Positions 1 through 7,709 of a stretch of 64,000 nt of DNA are shown one piece after another; the stretch's first letter is position 1, and each line of letters begins with the position of its first letter. The DNA is taken from assembly GCF_014648675.1 (NCBI RefSeq), contig NZ_BMRO01000005.1:119285-183284 (forward strand), given 5' to 3'. Source of the DNA: Actinomadura livida (GTDB lineage Bacteria > Actinomycetota > Actinomycetes > Streptosporangiales > Streptosporangiaceae). The notes under the pieces were generated by a model, which ran no database searches, was not told where the DNA came from, and worked only from the letters and a program-made list of their open reading frames with translations. The translations under genes and the position numbers were made by a program.

Positions 1-1
1 C

Positions 2-7
2 TATAAT
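2..7 (+). promoter_or_regulatory. possible -10 hexamer at window edge
   Basis: TATAAT lies at the very start of the window, about 115 bases before the sigma factor start. It matches a sigma70-type -10 element, but the -35 region is outside the window, so this is only a suggestion. Bases 8-123 hold no gene. Confidence 0.2.
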
Positions 8-123
8 GGTGATTTCGGCAGATCATGTGGTGCGGATGGGGTTCACGGGTGTATGCAAGGTGGGCTGATTGTCCGGACGATTCCCATGGGGACGGACCCC
101 TCATGCCGCTGCCGGGAGCGTGA

Positions 124-1737
124 ATGCCCAGGTTGTCCCCCACCGTGCACGCCCCCGACCGCTCACTGGTCAAGGGGCTGAACGAAGGCGATGAAACGGC
201 GTTCGCCGCGCTCTACGACGAGTACGGTGAGCCCCTTTACGACTACGCCCTGTCGATGACGGGGGACGTGAAAGTCGCCGCCGACATCGTCCACGACACG
301 TTCATCGACGCCGGCCGCCGCGCCCCGCGGATGCGCGACCACCTGCATCTGAGCTCGTGGCTTTACGGGGCGGCCCGCCGCCGCTGCATCCGCCGCGGCC
401 GGGCGAAGGTCCTGTTCTGGGATCGGGAGTCCGAGTTCTCCGACATCCCTTTCCTGGACCGTGCCGAACCGGACGACCCCGTCCCGGAGTGGCCGTCGTC
501 CGACGAACTGCACGGCCTGTTCCGCGCCGCCCTCGCCCAGCTGGAGCCCGGCGATCAGGAGGTGCTGCTGCTGGCGTTCCGGCACGGGCTGCGTCCCGGG
601 CGGCTGGGCGCGGCGCTCGGGCTGTCCACGCGGCGGGCCGCGCTGCGGGTCCGCACCGGACGCGCCGAACTCGCGGCGGCGCTCCAGAAGGAGATCGACC
701 GCGCCAACCGCGCCTGCGCCTTGGCGGCGGAGCCCGGCGCGGTGGCCGTCCTGGCCGGTGCCACTCTGGACGAACCGGACGAGACCGCCGCCCCGGCCGC
801 TCCGCCGGAGCCCGCGCGGCCCGCCGCGCGTCCTGCCGGTGGGAGGCTCAGCCGGGTCCTCCGCCGGCGTCCTCCCGTCTCGCCCGCCGACCCGGAGACC
901 GCGCGGCACGCCGCCGACTGCGCCGACTGCCGCCGCCGCGGCCGGGTGACCGGCGCCGCGCTGTTCGGGCGGGCGCCCGCCCCGGTCCTGCCGGCCGCGC
1001 TGCGGCACCGCGTCATGCACACCGCGACCGACCCCGAGCTCGCCGGCTACCGCGCCGACATCGCCGCCCGCGGCGGCACCCTCACCCCGGCCGGGCTGCC
1101 GAGCCAGCCGGACGTGCCGTCGCCGTTCACCCGCCGGTGGCTCTTCACCGGCGGCGGCATGGCGGGCGCGCTGGCCGCCGCGCTGGTCGCCGTGTTCGTC
1201 ATGGGGCCCGGCATCGGCGGCGCCCCGCTGTCGTGGCCGCCGTTCCGGTCGGAGCCGCAGCCGTCCATCACGCACCAGCCGCCGCCGAACGGGTCGAGCA
1301 CCGACACGGAGCCGTCCCGGGCGCCCAGCGCGGGCGGACCCGGCCGCTCCGTGCCGCCGCCCGTGCACCCGCAGACGGAGGAGAAGACCCCGCAGGAGTC
1401 GGCGGACCCGGCGCAGCCGCCGCCCTCGTCCCCGCCGCCCGCGCAGCCCGGCGCCCTCGTCGTGAACCCCGCCAAGGTCGAGCTCTACGGCACCAAGTCC
1501 GCGAGCGTCAGCCTCGCGGCGGAGAGCGGCCCGGTGACGTGGACGGCGATGACGTCGACCAGCCAGCTCGTCCTGTCCGAGATGCAGGGCGGCATCGACG
1601 AGGGCGGCACGAGCCAGGTGACGATCCGGTTGAAGACGTTCATCGTCGGGCTGCCGGGCCAGGGCACCCTGACCTTCACCGACTCCGAGGGCGCGACGCA
1701 CCAGGTGAAGGTCGTCTGGGGCGTCTCACTGCTGTGA
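124..1737 (+). CDS. ECF sigma factor fused to a transmembrane and extracellular domain
   Basis: 537 residues. Residues about 15-85 are a sigma70 region 2 and about 130-185 a region 4 helix-turn-helix, as in ECF sigma factors, which normally total about 180-200 residues. The extra 340 residues hold a His262-x3-Cys266-x2-Cys269 motif like the zinc site of ZAS anti-sigma factors, one transmembrane segment near 338-362, a long Pro/Ser-rich linker and a C-terminal beta-rich Ig-like domain (about 445-537). Sigma factor and built-in membrane sensor therefore seem to share one chain, an architecture known from some actinobacterial ECF groups. The ATG follows GGGAGCGTGA. The 3' end overlaps the convergent MerR gene by 12 bases. 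The signal sensed is unknown. Confidence 0.8.
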   Translation: MPRLSPTVHAPDRSLVKGLNEGDETAFAALYDEYGEPLYDYALSMTGDVKVAADIVHDTFIDAGRRAPRMRDHLHLSSWLYGAARRRCIRRGRAKVLFWDRESEFSDIPFLDRAEPDDPVPEWPSSDELHGLFRAALAQLEPGDQEVLLLAFRHGLRPGRLGAALGLSTRRAALRVRTGRAELAAALQKEIDRANRACALAAEPGAVAVLAGATLDEPDETAAPAAPPEPARPAARPAGGRLSRVLRRRPPVSPADPETARHAADCADCRRRGRVTGAALFGRAPAPVLPAALRHRVMHTATDPELAGYRADIAARGGTLTPAGLPSQPDVPSPFTRRWLFTGGGMAGALAAALVAVFVMGPGIGGAPLSWPPFRSEPQPSITHQPPPNGSSTDTEPSRAPSAGGPGRSVPPPVHPQTEEKTPQESADPAQPPPSSPPPAQPGALVVNPAKVELYGTKSASVSLAAESGPVTWTAMTSTSQLVLSEMQGGIDEGGTSQVTIRLKTFIVGLPGQGTLTFTDSEGATHQVKVVWGVSLL

Positions 1738-2490
1738 CGGCTCGCCGAGATGGTCCCGGACCATTTCGAGGTGCTCGCCGAGCGCCGCCTGGACGCGGGT
1801 CTCCATCGCGCGCGCGATGAACGGCTCGACCACCATCTTCACCAGCGGCCGCATGCGGCGGACCACCGCGGCGACCTCGGTGACCTCCGCGCCGTCCGGG
1901 ACGGGCTGCCCCTCCAGCCGGTCGAACACGTGCTCTTCGACGAGGTTCACGAACCGGCCCGCGATCACGTCGCAGTCGTCGCGGATCTGCTCGGCTATGT
2001 CGAGGACGGAGTCGAGCGGGATCCCGGCGGCGACGAGCTCGGCGCCCACGTGCAGCAGCCGCGGGCTCGGCACCCGGTACTTGTCGCCGTCCGGCTCGAT
2101 GAGCCCGAGTTCGACGGTCCGGTCCCGCATCCGGGCGACCTCGTGCTCGTCCAGCCCGGCGCCGAAGCTCTCGACCAGTTCCTCGAAGGTGGTGGTGCCG
2201 GGGATCTCGTCCGACCACGGGTCGGTGAGGACCTTCTCCAGCCCGAGGACCTCCCCGACGTCCTTGCCGGTCTCCCACGCCGTCATCAGGTCCTTGATGA
2301 TCGCGAACGTGTAGCCGCGGGCGAGCAGCTTGCCGAGCAGCCGGAGCCGCGCCAGGTGCGAGTCGTCGTAGAGGCCCACCCGGCCTTCGAGCCGGGGCGG
2401 CGGCAGCAGCCCGCGGTCCTGGTAGGCGCGGATGTTGCGGACGGTGCTCCCGGCCAGCCGCGCCAGCTCGTCGATTCGGTACTCCGCCAT
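1726..2490 (-). CDS. MerR family transcriptional regulator
   Basis: 254 residues with an N-terminal MerR winged helix (residues about 3-70, beginning YRIDELARLAG and including the RNIRAYQDRGLLPPP recognition part). The long helical C-terminal part lacks the paired cysteines of metal-responsive MerR proteins, so the effector is probably organic or a protein. It is transcribed divergently from the nucleotide cyclase gene, with 90 bases between the starts, and may control that promoter. Its end overlaps the sigma factor gene by 12 bases. Confidence 0.85.
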   Translation of the reverse strand: MAEYRIDELARLAGSTVRNIRAYQDRGLLPPPRLEGRVGLYDDSHLARLRLLGKLLARGYTFAIIKDLMTAWETGKDVGEVLGLEKVLTDPWSDEIPGTTTFEELVESFGAGLDEHEVARMRDRTVELGLIEPDGDKYRVPSPRLLHVGAELVAAGIPLDSVLDIAEQIRDDCDVIAGRFVNLVEEHVFDRLEGQPVPDGAEVTEVAAVVRRMRPLVKMVVEPFIARAMETRVQAALGEHLEMVRDHLGEPSQQ

Positions 2491-2514
2491 GCTCCGCCTG
2501 CGACTCGTCTCACC

Positions 2515-2559
2515 TTGACCGCCGTGATCTTACTCCGGCACTATTGTTACATCGGTCAA
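2515..2559. promoter_or_regulatory. divergent promoter region between merR-like and cyclase genes
   Basis: TTGACC at 2515-2520 and its reverse complement GGTCAA at 2554-2559 face each other across the spacer between the divergent genes. On the + strand TTGACC is followed 19 bases later by ACTATT, and a long 19-base spacer is typical of MerR-controlled promoters. The assignment is inferred from spacing only. Confidence 0.35.
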
Positions 2560-2580
2560 TGACACATAGGGGATGGCGTC

Positions 2581-3588
2581 GTGGGGGAGCCGGACGACAT
2601 CGAGGAGACCCTCCTCGGCGGCCCCCTGCGTTACACGCGCAAAGAGGTCGAGACCCTCTCGGGCGTCTCCGACGAGTACGCCCGCAGCATCTGGCAGGCC
2701 CTCGGCTTCCCCACCCCGCCCGACGACGAGGTCGCGTTCACCGACGGCGACGTCGCCGCCCTCCAGGAGATCAAGGAACTCCTCGGCACCGACCTCGTCG
2801 ACGAGGACATGGTCCTCCAGCTCGCCCGCGCCGTCGGGCAGACGATGGGCCGCCTCGCGAGCTGGCTCGGCGACGTCTGGCTGCAGCGCCTCGGCGAGCT
2901 CCCGTCGGACGAGCCGGCCGCGGCCGACCTCGTCACCGCCGCCCTCGCCGCCACCGAGGACCTGCGCCCGGCCTTCGAGCGGCTGCTCCTGCACGGCTGG
3001 CGCCGCCAGCTCACCGCCGCGGGCATGCGCGCCGCCGCGACGACGGCCGCCGCGCAGTCCGATCCCGCCGCCGGGATCGCGAACCTGGCGGTCGGGTTCG
3101 CCGACGTGGTCTCCTTCACCCGGCTGAGCCGCCGCCTCGACAGCGGGGCCCTCGCCGCCTTCGTGGAGCGGTTCGAGGCCAGCACCGCCGAGATCATCGC
3201 TCAACTCGGCGGCCGGGTCGTCAAGACCCTCGGCGACGAGGTCCTGTTCGTCACGTCCGAGCCCCGCGCCGCCGCCGACATCGGGCTGCGCATCGCGGAA
3301 CGCTTCGACGCGGACCCCGACTTCCCCAAGATCCGCGTCGGCCTCGCCTCCGGAGAGGTCATCCAGCGCCTGGGCGACGTGTTCGGCACCCCGGTCAACC
3401 TCGCCGCCCGCCTCACGGCCACCGCGCACCCCGGAACGGTCCTCATCGACAACGGCCTCGCCACGGCCCTCCCCAAAGGCGCCTACGACATCTCCGCCCT
3501 CCGCCCCCGCCCGCTCCAGGGCCTGGGCCGCGTCCGCCCGTACCGATTGAGGCCAAAGGCAGACGTTCCCGGGCCGACACCCCGTTGA
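2581..3588 (+). CDS. class III adenylate/guanylate cyclase with N-terminal regulatory domain
   Basis: 335 residues. The C-terminal half is a class III cyclase homology domain: metal-binding Asp175 (VGFADVVSF) and Asp219 (KTLGDEVLF) are 44 residues apart, followed by GDVFGTPVNLAARL. The N-terminal 150 residues contain an HTH-like segment (RKEVETLSGVSDEYARSIWQ) and helices resembling the autoinhibitory half of mycobacterial Rv1264-type cyclases. No membrane segment is visible, so it should be soluble. The GTG start follows AGGGGA. The stop codon lies inside the left arm of the 25-bp palindrome that ends the transcript. Confidence 0.85.
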   Translation: MGEPDDIEETLLGGPLRYTRKEVETLSGVSDEYARSIWQALGFPTPPDDEVAFTDGDVAALQEIKELLGTDLVDEDMVLQLARAVGQTMGRLASWLGDVWLQRLGELPSDEPAAADLVTAALAATEDLRPAFERLLLHGWRRQLTAAGMRAAATTAAAQSDPAAGIANLAVGFADVVSFTRLSRRLDSGALAAFVERFEASTAEIIAQLGGRVVKTLGDEVLFVTSEPRAAADIGLRIAERFDADPDFPKIRVGLASGEVIQRLGDVFGTPVNLAARLTATAHPGTVLIDNGLATALPKGAYDISALRPRPLQGLGRVRPYRLRPKADVPGPTPR

Positions 3589-3646
3589 CTTGCGGCATGT
3601 TGTTGTTATCCCGCCCGCCAAAACAACAACACGCCGCAAGTCAACG
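3583..3646. repeat. 25-bp-stem palindrome, copy 1 (probable bidirectional terminator)
   Basis: Arms 3583-3607 and 3622-3646 pair over 25 bases with one mismatch around a 14-base loop. The left arm starts CGTTGACTTGCGGC. It lies between two convergent genes and overlaps the cyclase stop codon. The same arms recur at 41201-41264 with a different loop, so the stem, not the loop, is conserved. Confidence 0.8.
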
Positions 3647-3658
3647 AATTTGCCGGGG

Positions 3659-4120
3659 TCAGGCGGCGGGGGTCGTGGTGGAGTCCAGGTTTCGGGTCAG
3701 CGACTGGAGGGTGCCGCGCAGGGTCGTCAGTTCTTCGGGGGACAGGCCCGTCGAGTCGAGCATGCGGCGGGGGACGCCTGCGGCGCGGTCGCGGAGGGCC
3801 GTGCCCTCGGGGGTCAGGTGGACCGACACCGAGCGTTCGTCCTCTCGGCCGCGGCGGCGTTCCACCAGGCCGGCGTTCTCCAGGCGCTTGATGAGCGGGG
3901 AGAGCGTCCCGGAGTCCAGGCGCAGGCGCTCGCCGAGCTGCTTGACGGTGAGGTCGCCGGTCTCCCAGAGGACCATCATGGTCAGGTACTGCGGATAGGT
4001 GAGCCCGAGGTCCCGCAGCTCTCTCCGGTAGAGCGCGTCGAATGCCCGGGAGGCCGCGTGCAGGGCGAAGCAGACCTGCGCGTCCAGCGTCAGGAGATCG
4101 TCGTCGGCCGTCCCCGTCAT
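3659..4120 (-). CDS. MarR family regulator, OhrR-like
   Basis: 153 residues. The start resembles the organic-peroxide sensor OhrR: Cys17 sits in DAQVCFALHAASRAF, the position of the reactive peroxidatic cysteine, followed by LGLTYPQYLTMMVLWE and a winged helix (LTVKQLGERLRLDSGTLSPLIKRLE, wing RRGREDERSVSV). Such proteins repress an organic hydroperoxide resistance gene until oxidised. No ohr gene is nearby; the closest oxidative-stress gene is the catalase at 39.7 kb. Function is inferred from family resemblance and the retained cysteine. Confidence 0.85.
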   Translation of the reverse strand: MTGTADDDLLTLDAQVCFALHAASRAFDALYRRELRDLGLTYPQYLTMMVLWETGDLTVKQLGERLRLDSGTLSPLIKRLENAGLVERRRGREDERSVSVHLTPEGTALRDRAAGVPRRMLDSTGLSPEELTTLRGTLQSLTRNLDSTTTPAA

Positions 4121-4162
4121 CCCTCCATCCTACGTTCGCCGGAATCGGGGCGGCGGGAACGC

Positions 4163-4226
4163 GGGCAGTGCTCCCCGGGCGGGCGGGGAGCACTGCCCTG
4201 GAGGTGGGGAGCACTGCCCTGGAGGT
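4163..4226 (-). terminator. hairpin with a tandemly duplicated 5' arm
   Basis: The 14-base arm at 4163-4176 (GGGCAGTGCTCCCC) can pair with either of two identical complementary arms at 4185-4198 and 4206-4219, which belong to a 21-bp direct repeat (4185-4205, 4206-4226). In minus-strand RNA this gives two competing 5' arms for one 3' arm, immediately downstream of the secreted hydrolase stop codon. It probably terminates that transcript before the MarR gene. Confidence 0.6.
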
Positions 4227-5593
4227 CAGTCCCGTCCGACGTCCGAGTGGATCGCGTCGGCGCGGTTCCGGTGGGCGTCCGCCGGGAGCAGGTAGCCCTC
4301 CCTCAGGTTGCGGGCGTCGCTCTGCACGACGGCCGCGACGTAGCGGCCGCGGGACGGGTAGAGCTCGTCCAGCCGGGCCTTGTCGAACGGTGCGTGGGTG
4401 CCGAAGAGGAAGCAGAAGGTCTCGCCGGAGTTGTCGCCCGTGTTGAGCGCCGTGGGCGCCTCCACCTGGGAGAGCCTGATGCCGCCCTTGGCCAGGCCCA
4501 GCGCGTCGCGGGCCTTGGTGCCGTCCGGGTTGAACTGGAGCGGTGGCGCGGACGGCGGTGTGCGTCCCTTCGTCCACCGGACGAGGTGGTCGTAGGACGT
4601 GGCGATCACGTGGTGCAGGGGGACGCGGCTGAACGGAGGCGCGTCGCACCGGTAGGTGGGCGCCTCGCCCAGGTCGCGGGTCAGGATCGGGCGGCGGTAC
4701 TCCTGGCCGTGCCAGCCGGAATGCGCGCTTCCGGCGACCTCCCACCGGCGGAACGTATCGGTGTCCGGCGGCCGGGCGGGCGAGCGGACGTCTGTCTCCG
4801 ACAGCACGTTGAACACCGGCTCGGGACCGCGCCGCGCCGGGGCGGGGCCGACGATGAAGGCGTAGCCGTCGAAGACCTTCTCGCTCTGCGGAAGGACGGC
4901 GTCGTAGTAGGTGGTCATCCGGAACGCCGACTGCGAGGCGCCCACGCCCAGTACCGTGCCGGTCCTGAGTCCGCGCAGCGGCGTGGACGTGCGCAGGGTC
5001 TCGGCGACCTGCGCGTAGATGTCGTAGGACAGCTCGTCCCCGGTGAACCGGCCGCCGCCGGTGACGTCCAGGTCGCCGTAGCGGGCTGGGCTCCACTCGG
5101 TCAGGTGCTCCACTCCGACCCGCTGCGCGGAGATGCCCGCCCAGGCGTACCCGGCGCGGGTGATCTGGTCGGTGCTCCACAGGGCGTCGAGGTCGTATCC
5201 GGCCGTGACGTTCTGCCACTCGGCGATGACCGTGCCGTTGTACCGGTGGGGCCTGGCGGGTTTCCGCACGATGACGCGGGTCTTGTACGGGACGCCGGTC
5301 GCCAGCTCCTCGCCGGTGGCGCTGTACGCGGTGGCCTCGCCGGAGACGAAGAACTCCTGTTCCACGTACCCGAGCGAGGCCAGGTCGACGTTCGTGGCCA
5401 TCCACGGATAGGTCTCGGCGACGTCCGGAGACGAAGGGTCCCCGGGCGGCGCACCTGGAATCGGACCCTCCACGACGGTGCCGGGCGCGCCACGCGCATG
5501 GGCGGGGCCCGATGCGATGACGAGCCCGGCCGCCGCCATCGATGCCGAGAGCAGCGATGCGGCCAGCAGCCGGGTGAACGGTGAGAACAGCAC
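4226..5593 (-). CDS. secreted alpha/beta hydrolase-domain protein
   Basis: 455 residues. An N-terminal signal peptide (hydrophobic residues about 8-30, ending near PAHARG) predicts export. The body resembles the large 'alpha/beta hydrolase domain' family of actinobacteria: WATNV-like start, NGTVIAEWQNVTAGYD, and a nucleophile elbow GVGAS220QSAFRM followed by WEVAGSAHSGWH. A Ser220 nucleophile fits an esterase-like reaction, but no substrate can be assigned. The GTG start follows GGAGGGGACGCC. It is separated from the upstream MaoC gene by 99 bases and appears to be transcribed alone. Confidence 0.7.
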   Translation of the reverse strand: MLFSPFTRLLAASLLSASMAAAGLVIASGPAHARGAPGTVVEGPIPGAPPGDPSSPDVAETYPWMATNVDLASLGYVEQEFFVSGEATAYSATGEELATGVPYKTRVIVRKPARPHRYNGTVIAEWQNVTAGYDLDALWSTDQITRAGYAWAGISAQRVGVEHLTEWSPARYGDLDVTGGGRFTGDELSYDIYAQVAETLRTSTPLRGLRTGTVLGVGASQSAFRMTTYYDAVLPQSEKVFDGYAFIVGPAPARRGPEPVFNVLSETDVRSPARPPDTDTFRRWEVAGSAHSGWHGQEYRRPILTRDLGEAPTYRCDAPPFSRVPLHHVIATSYDHLVRWTKGRTPPSAPPLQFNPDGTKARDALGLAKGGIRLSQVEAPTALNTGDNSGETFCFLFGTHAPFDKARLDELYPSRGRYVAAVVQSDARNLREGYLLPADAHRNRADAIHSDVGRD

Positions 5594-5692
5594 GGCGTCC
5601 CCTCCACGGGCAGGTGACGGAATCAGCCCATGGTTCCCGCGCTCCCGGGTGGCCGCATCGGCGAAATCACCAGCGTGCCGCCATGCCGCGCG

Positions 5693-6112
5693 TCAGGACG
5701 GGCGCACGAGCATCAGTGCGGTGGCCTCGACGACGTGGTCGCCCGCGCCGTCCACCGCCACCCAGCGGTAGTGCTGGATGATCTTGCCGCTGCCCGTCTC
5801 GCCGGACTCGCCCGGGGTCAGCTCGACGTGCAGCGTCGTGCCCGCCTTGACCATCTTCCGGAAGCGCACCTCGCGCAGCTCGATCAGCGCGATGGCGTGG
5901 TCGAGCAGCCCCGACTGCTCGACCAGCCCGCCCATCAGCAGCAGGACGCCCTGCCCCGGCAGCGGCGCGCGGGCGCCCTCGGCCCACTCGCGTGGGCCGG
6001 GGTTGAAAAGCGGGTGGGTGTAGCCGCCGAGGCCGACGAGACCATCGATGAGGGGCTGGGTGACCTCTACCGGCGGCGTGCTCGACGTCTCGCCTGAAGC
6101 CGCGGCCGTCAT
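5693..6112 (-). CDS. MaoC/hotdog-fold dehydratase-like protein
   Basis: 139 residues with a single hotdog domain (THPLFNP, then LPGQGVLLLMGGLVEQSG and a beta-rich C-terminal half). Members hydrate enoyl-CoA or dehydrate 3-hydroxyacyl-CoA. It is the last gene of a four-gene operon (cupin, alpha/beta hydrolase, crotonase, MaoC), and its ATG overlaps the crotonase stop as ATGA. The usual MaoC D-x4-H catalytic pair is not clear, so it could be a thioesterase or a non-catalytic partner. Confidence 0.65.
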   Translation of the reverse strand: MTAAASGETSSTPPVEVTQPLIDGLVGLGGYTHPLFNPGPREWAEGARAPLPGQGVLLLMGGLVEQSGLLDHAIALIELREVRFRKMVKAGTTLHVELTPGESGETGSGKIIQHYRWVAVDGAGDHVVEATALMLVRPS

Positions 6113-6894
6113 CGGCTGTTCCAGACGGGACGGCGCTTCTCCACGTAGGCCCGGTACCCCTCGTCGGCGTCCGCGACCTCCTCGTGGAAGCGGGTGAACA
6201 GCTCGCGTTCGAGGCGCAGGCCCTCCTCCAGCGTCACGTCCGGGGCCGCGTTGAGCAGCTGCTTGATGAACGCGGTCACCGCGCGGGAGCGGTCGCCGAG
6301 CCTGTCGGTGAGGCGGGTGACCTCGTCCGCCAGCTCCGCCGCCGGGACGCTGGACAGCGCGAGGCCCCAGTCGACCATCTCGGGGCCGGTCAGCCAGTGG
6401 CCGGCGAGGAGCAGCGCGCGGGCGCGCTGGTCGCCGAGCTTGCGCGGGGCGCGCTGGGACGCGCCCGCGCCGGGCACGACCCCGAAGTCGCTGTGCGTGT
6501 CGCCGACCTTGGCGTCGTCGGCGGCGATGACGAAGTCGCAGGCCAGCAGCAGCTCGAAGCCGCCCGCGCGGGTCAGCCCGTTGATCGCGGCGACGCTCGG
6601 CAGCGGGAACGCCTCCAGCCGGTCGAGGAACGCGTGCAGCCGGCGGACGAACGGCAGGAACACCCCGGGCGGGTCGGCGAAGCAGTCGCCGAGGAAGCCG
6701 ATGTCCATCCCGACGCAGAACGCCCGGCCCGTCCCGGTGATCACCAGGGAGGACAGCGAGTCGTCGCGCTCGGCGGCGTCCAGCGCGGCGTTCAGGCCGT
6801 CGAGGGTCTCCGGGGACAGGCTGTTCATCCGCTCGGGGCTGTTGAGCGTGATGGTCATGACCGAACCGGTCACCTTCGTGTCGACCTGGGTCAT
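6109..6894 (-). CDS. enoyl-CoA hydratase/isomerase family protein
   Basis: 261 residues, usual crotonase length. It has the CoA-binding and oxyanion segments (GRAFCVGMDI; INGLTRAGGFELLLACD). The first catalytic glutamate is present in GGFELLLACD, but the second region reads DTHSDFGVVPGAGASQR instead of PEIxLGxxPGxGGTQRL, a variant lacking the second acid. It could therefore be a hydratase variant, isomerase or hydrolase. The closest relative in the window is the crotonase at 27.2-28.0 kb, which shares NGLxRAGGFELLLACD. Both ends overlap neighbours by 4 bases. Confidence 0.85.
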   Translation of the reverse strand: MTQVDTKVTGSVMTITLNSPERMNSLSPETLDGLNAALDAAERDDSLSSLVITGTGRAFCVGMDIGFLGDCFADPPGVFLPFVRRLHAFLDRLEAFPLPSVAAINGLTRAGGFELLLACDFVIAADDAKVGDTHSDFGVVPGAGASQRAPRKLGDQRARALLLAGHWLTGPEMVDWGLALSSVPAAELADEVTRLTDRLGDRSRAVTAFIKQLLNAAPDVTLEEGLRLERELFTRFHEEVADADEGYRAYVEKRRPVWNSR

Positions 6895-7709
6895 CGGCCT
6901 TCCTTCGGGTCGGTGAGCTCCCGGACGAACTCCAGCAGCGCCGAGGCGTAGCGGTCCGGGGAGCGCAGGTGCGGTTGCCCGGGCAGGCCGGGCAGGACGA
7001 CGAGCCGGGCGTCGCGTGCCAGCTCCATCGCGAGCGGGTCCTTGCCGGCGAGCATGTCGAACTCGGCGTCCAGCAGGAGGACCGGCACGTCCGCCGCCGC
7101 GAGGGCGTCGGACGGGTCGTACCGGAACGCCGCCCGGTAGCCCCACTCGTAGTTGTCCGCGACGCGCATCAGCTCCGTCACGGCCAGGTGCAGCATGTCC
7201 CGCGGGACGTCCGCCCCCCAGATGCGGCGGTAGCGTTCGACGGCCCAGGCGAACTGGGAGCCCGTGCCGTCGATCGGCGCGGCGGGCGTCCAGTCCGCGA
7301 GGAAGCCGGCTCGTTCGCCCGCGTCGAACAGCGGGACGCCGCTCAGCACCAGCCCGGCGGCGGGCAGGTGCGCGGCGGCCGCGATGGCGAGGGACGCGCC
7401 GGTGTGGACGCCGCCGAGAACGGGACGTTCCATCCCGATCCCGGCGGCCGCCTGCGCGAGCATCCCCGCGTAGTCGGGGATCTCGAACCCGGGGCCCGGC
7501 GGCGGATCGGACGCGCCGTAGCCGGGCGTGTCGAACGCCACGGCCCGCGCGGACCGGCCGAGCGCGGGCAGCACCTCCGCGTAGACCCGGGAGGAGAGGG
7601 GCGACTCGTGGAACAGCCCGATCCACGGGCCGGAGTCGCCGTTGATCCGGTAGTGGACCTGGCCCCAGTCGGTGTCGGCGTAGCCGCCCTTCGTTCTCGT
7701 GGTCGTCAT
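6891..7709 (-). CDS. alpha/beta hydrolase with His at the nucleophile position
   Basis: 272 residues with a standard alpha/beta-hydrolase layout: oxyanion region GLFHESPLSS, strand-loop FDTPGYGASDPP, elbow at about 99-104, acid in LLLDAEFDML and a C-terminal histidine in GQPHLRSPDR. The elbow reads Gly-Val-His102-Thr-Gly, where the family normally has Gly-x-Ser-x-Gly. Loss of the Ser nucleophile argues against ordinary esterase chemistry and suggests a C-C hydrolase, lyase or cofactor-free variant. It sits between the cupin and crotonase genes with 4-base overlaps, which suggests a step in the same pathway. The longer in-frame extension upstream is rejected because it covers the cupin gene. 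Confidence 0.75.
   Translation of the reverse strand: MTTTRTKGGYADTDWGQVHYRINGDSGPWIGLFHESPLSSRVYAEVLPALGRSARAVAFDTPGYGASDPPPGPGFEIPDYAGMLAQAAAGIGMERPVLGGVHTGASLAIAAAAHLPAAGLVLSGVPLFDAGERAGFLADWTPAAPIDGTGSQFAWAVERYRRIWGADVPRDMLHLAVTELMRVADNYEWGYRAAFRYDPSDALAAADVPVLLLDAEFDMLAGKDPLAMELARDARLVVLPGLPGQPHLRSPDRYASALLEFVRELTDPKEGR

Noticed and set aside
163..1701. Minus-strand open frame opposite the sigma factor gene
   Set aside because: Arg/Gly-rich shadow frame with no domain; the + strand encodes clear sigma regions 2 and 4.
3583..3646. Palindrome considered as CRISPR repeat or insertion-sequence end
   Set aside because: Only two copies 37 kb apart, no spacers, no transposase gene and no target duplication visible.
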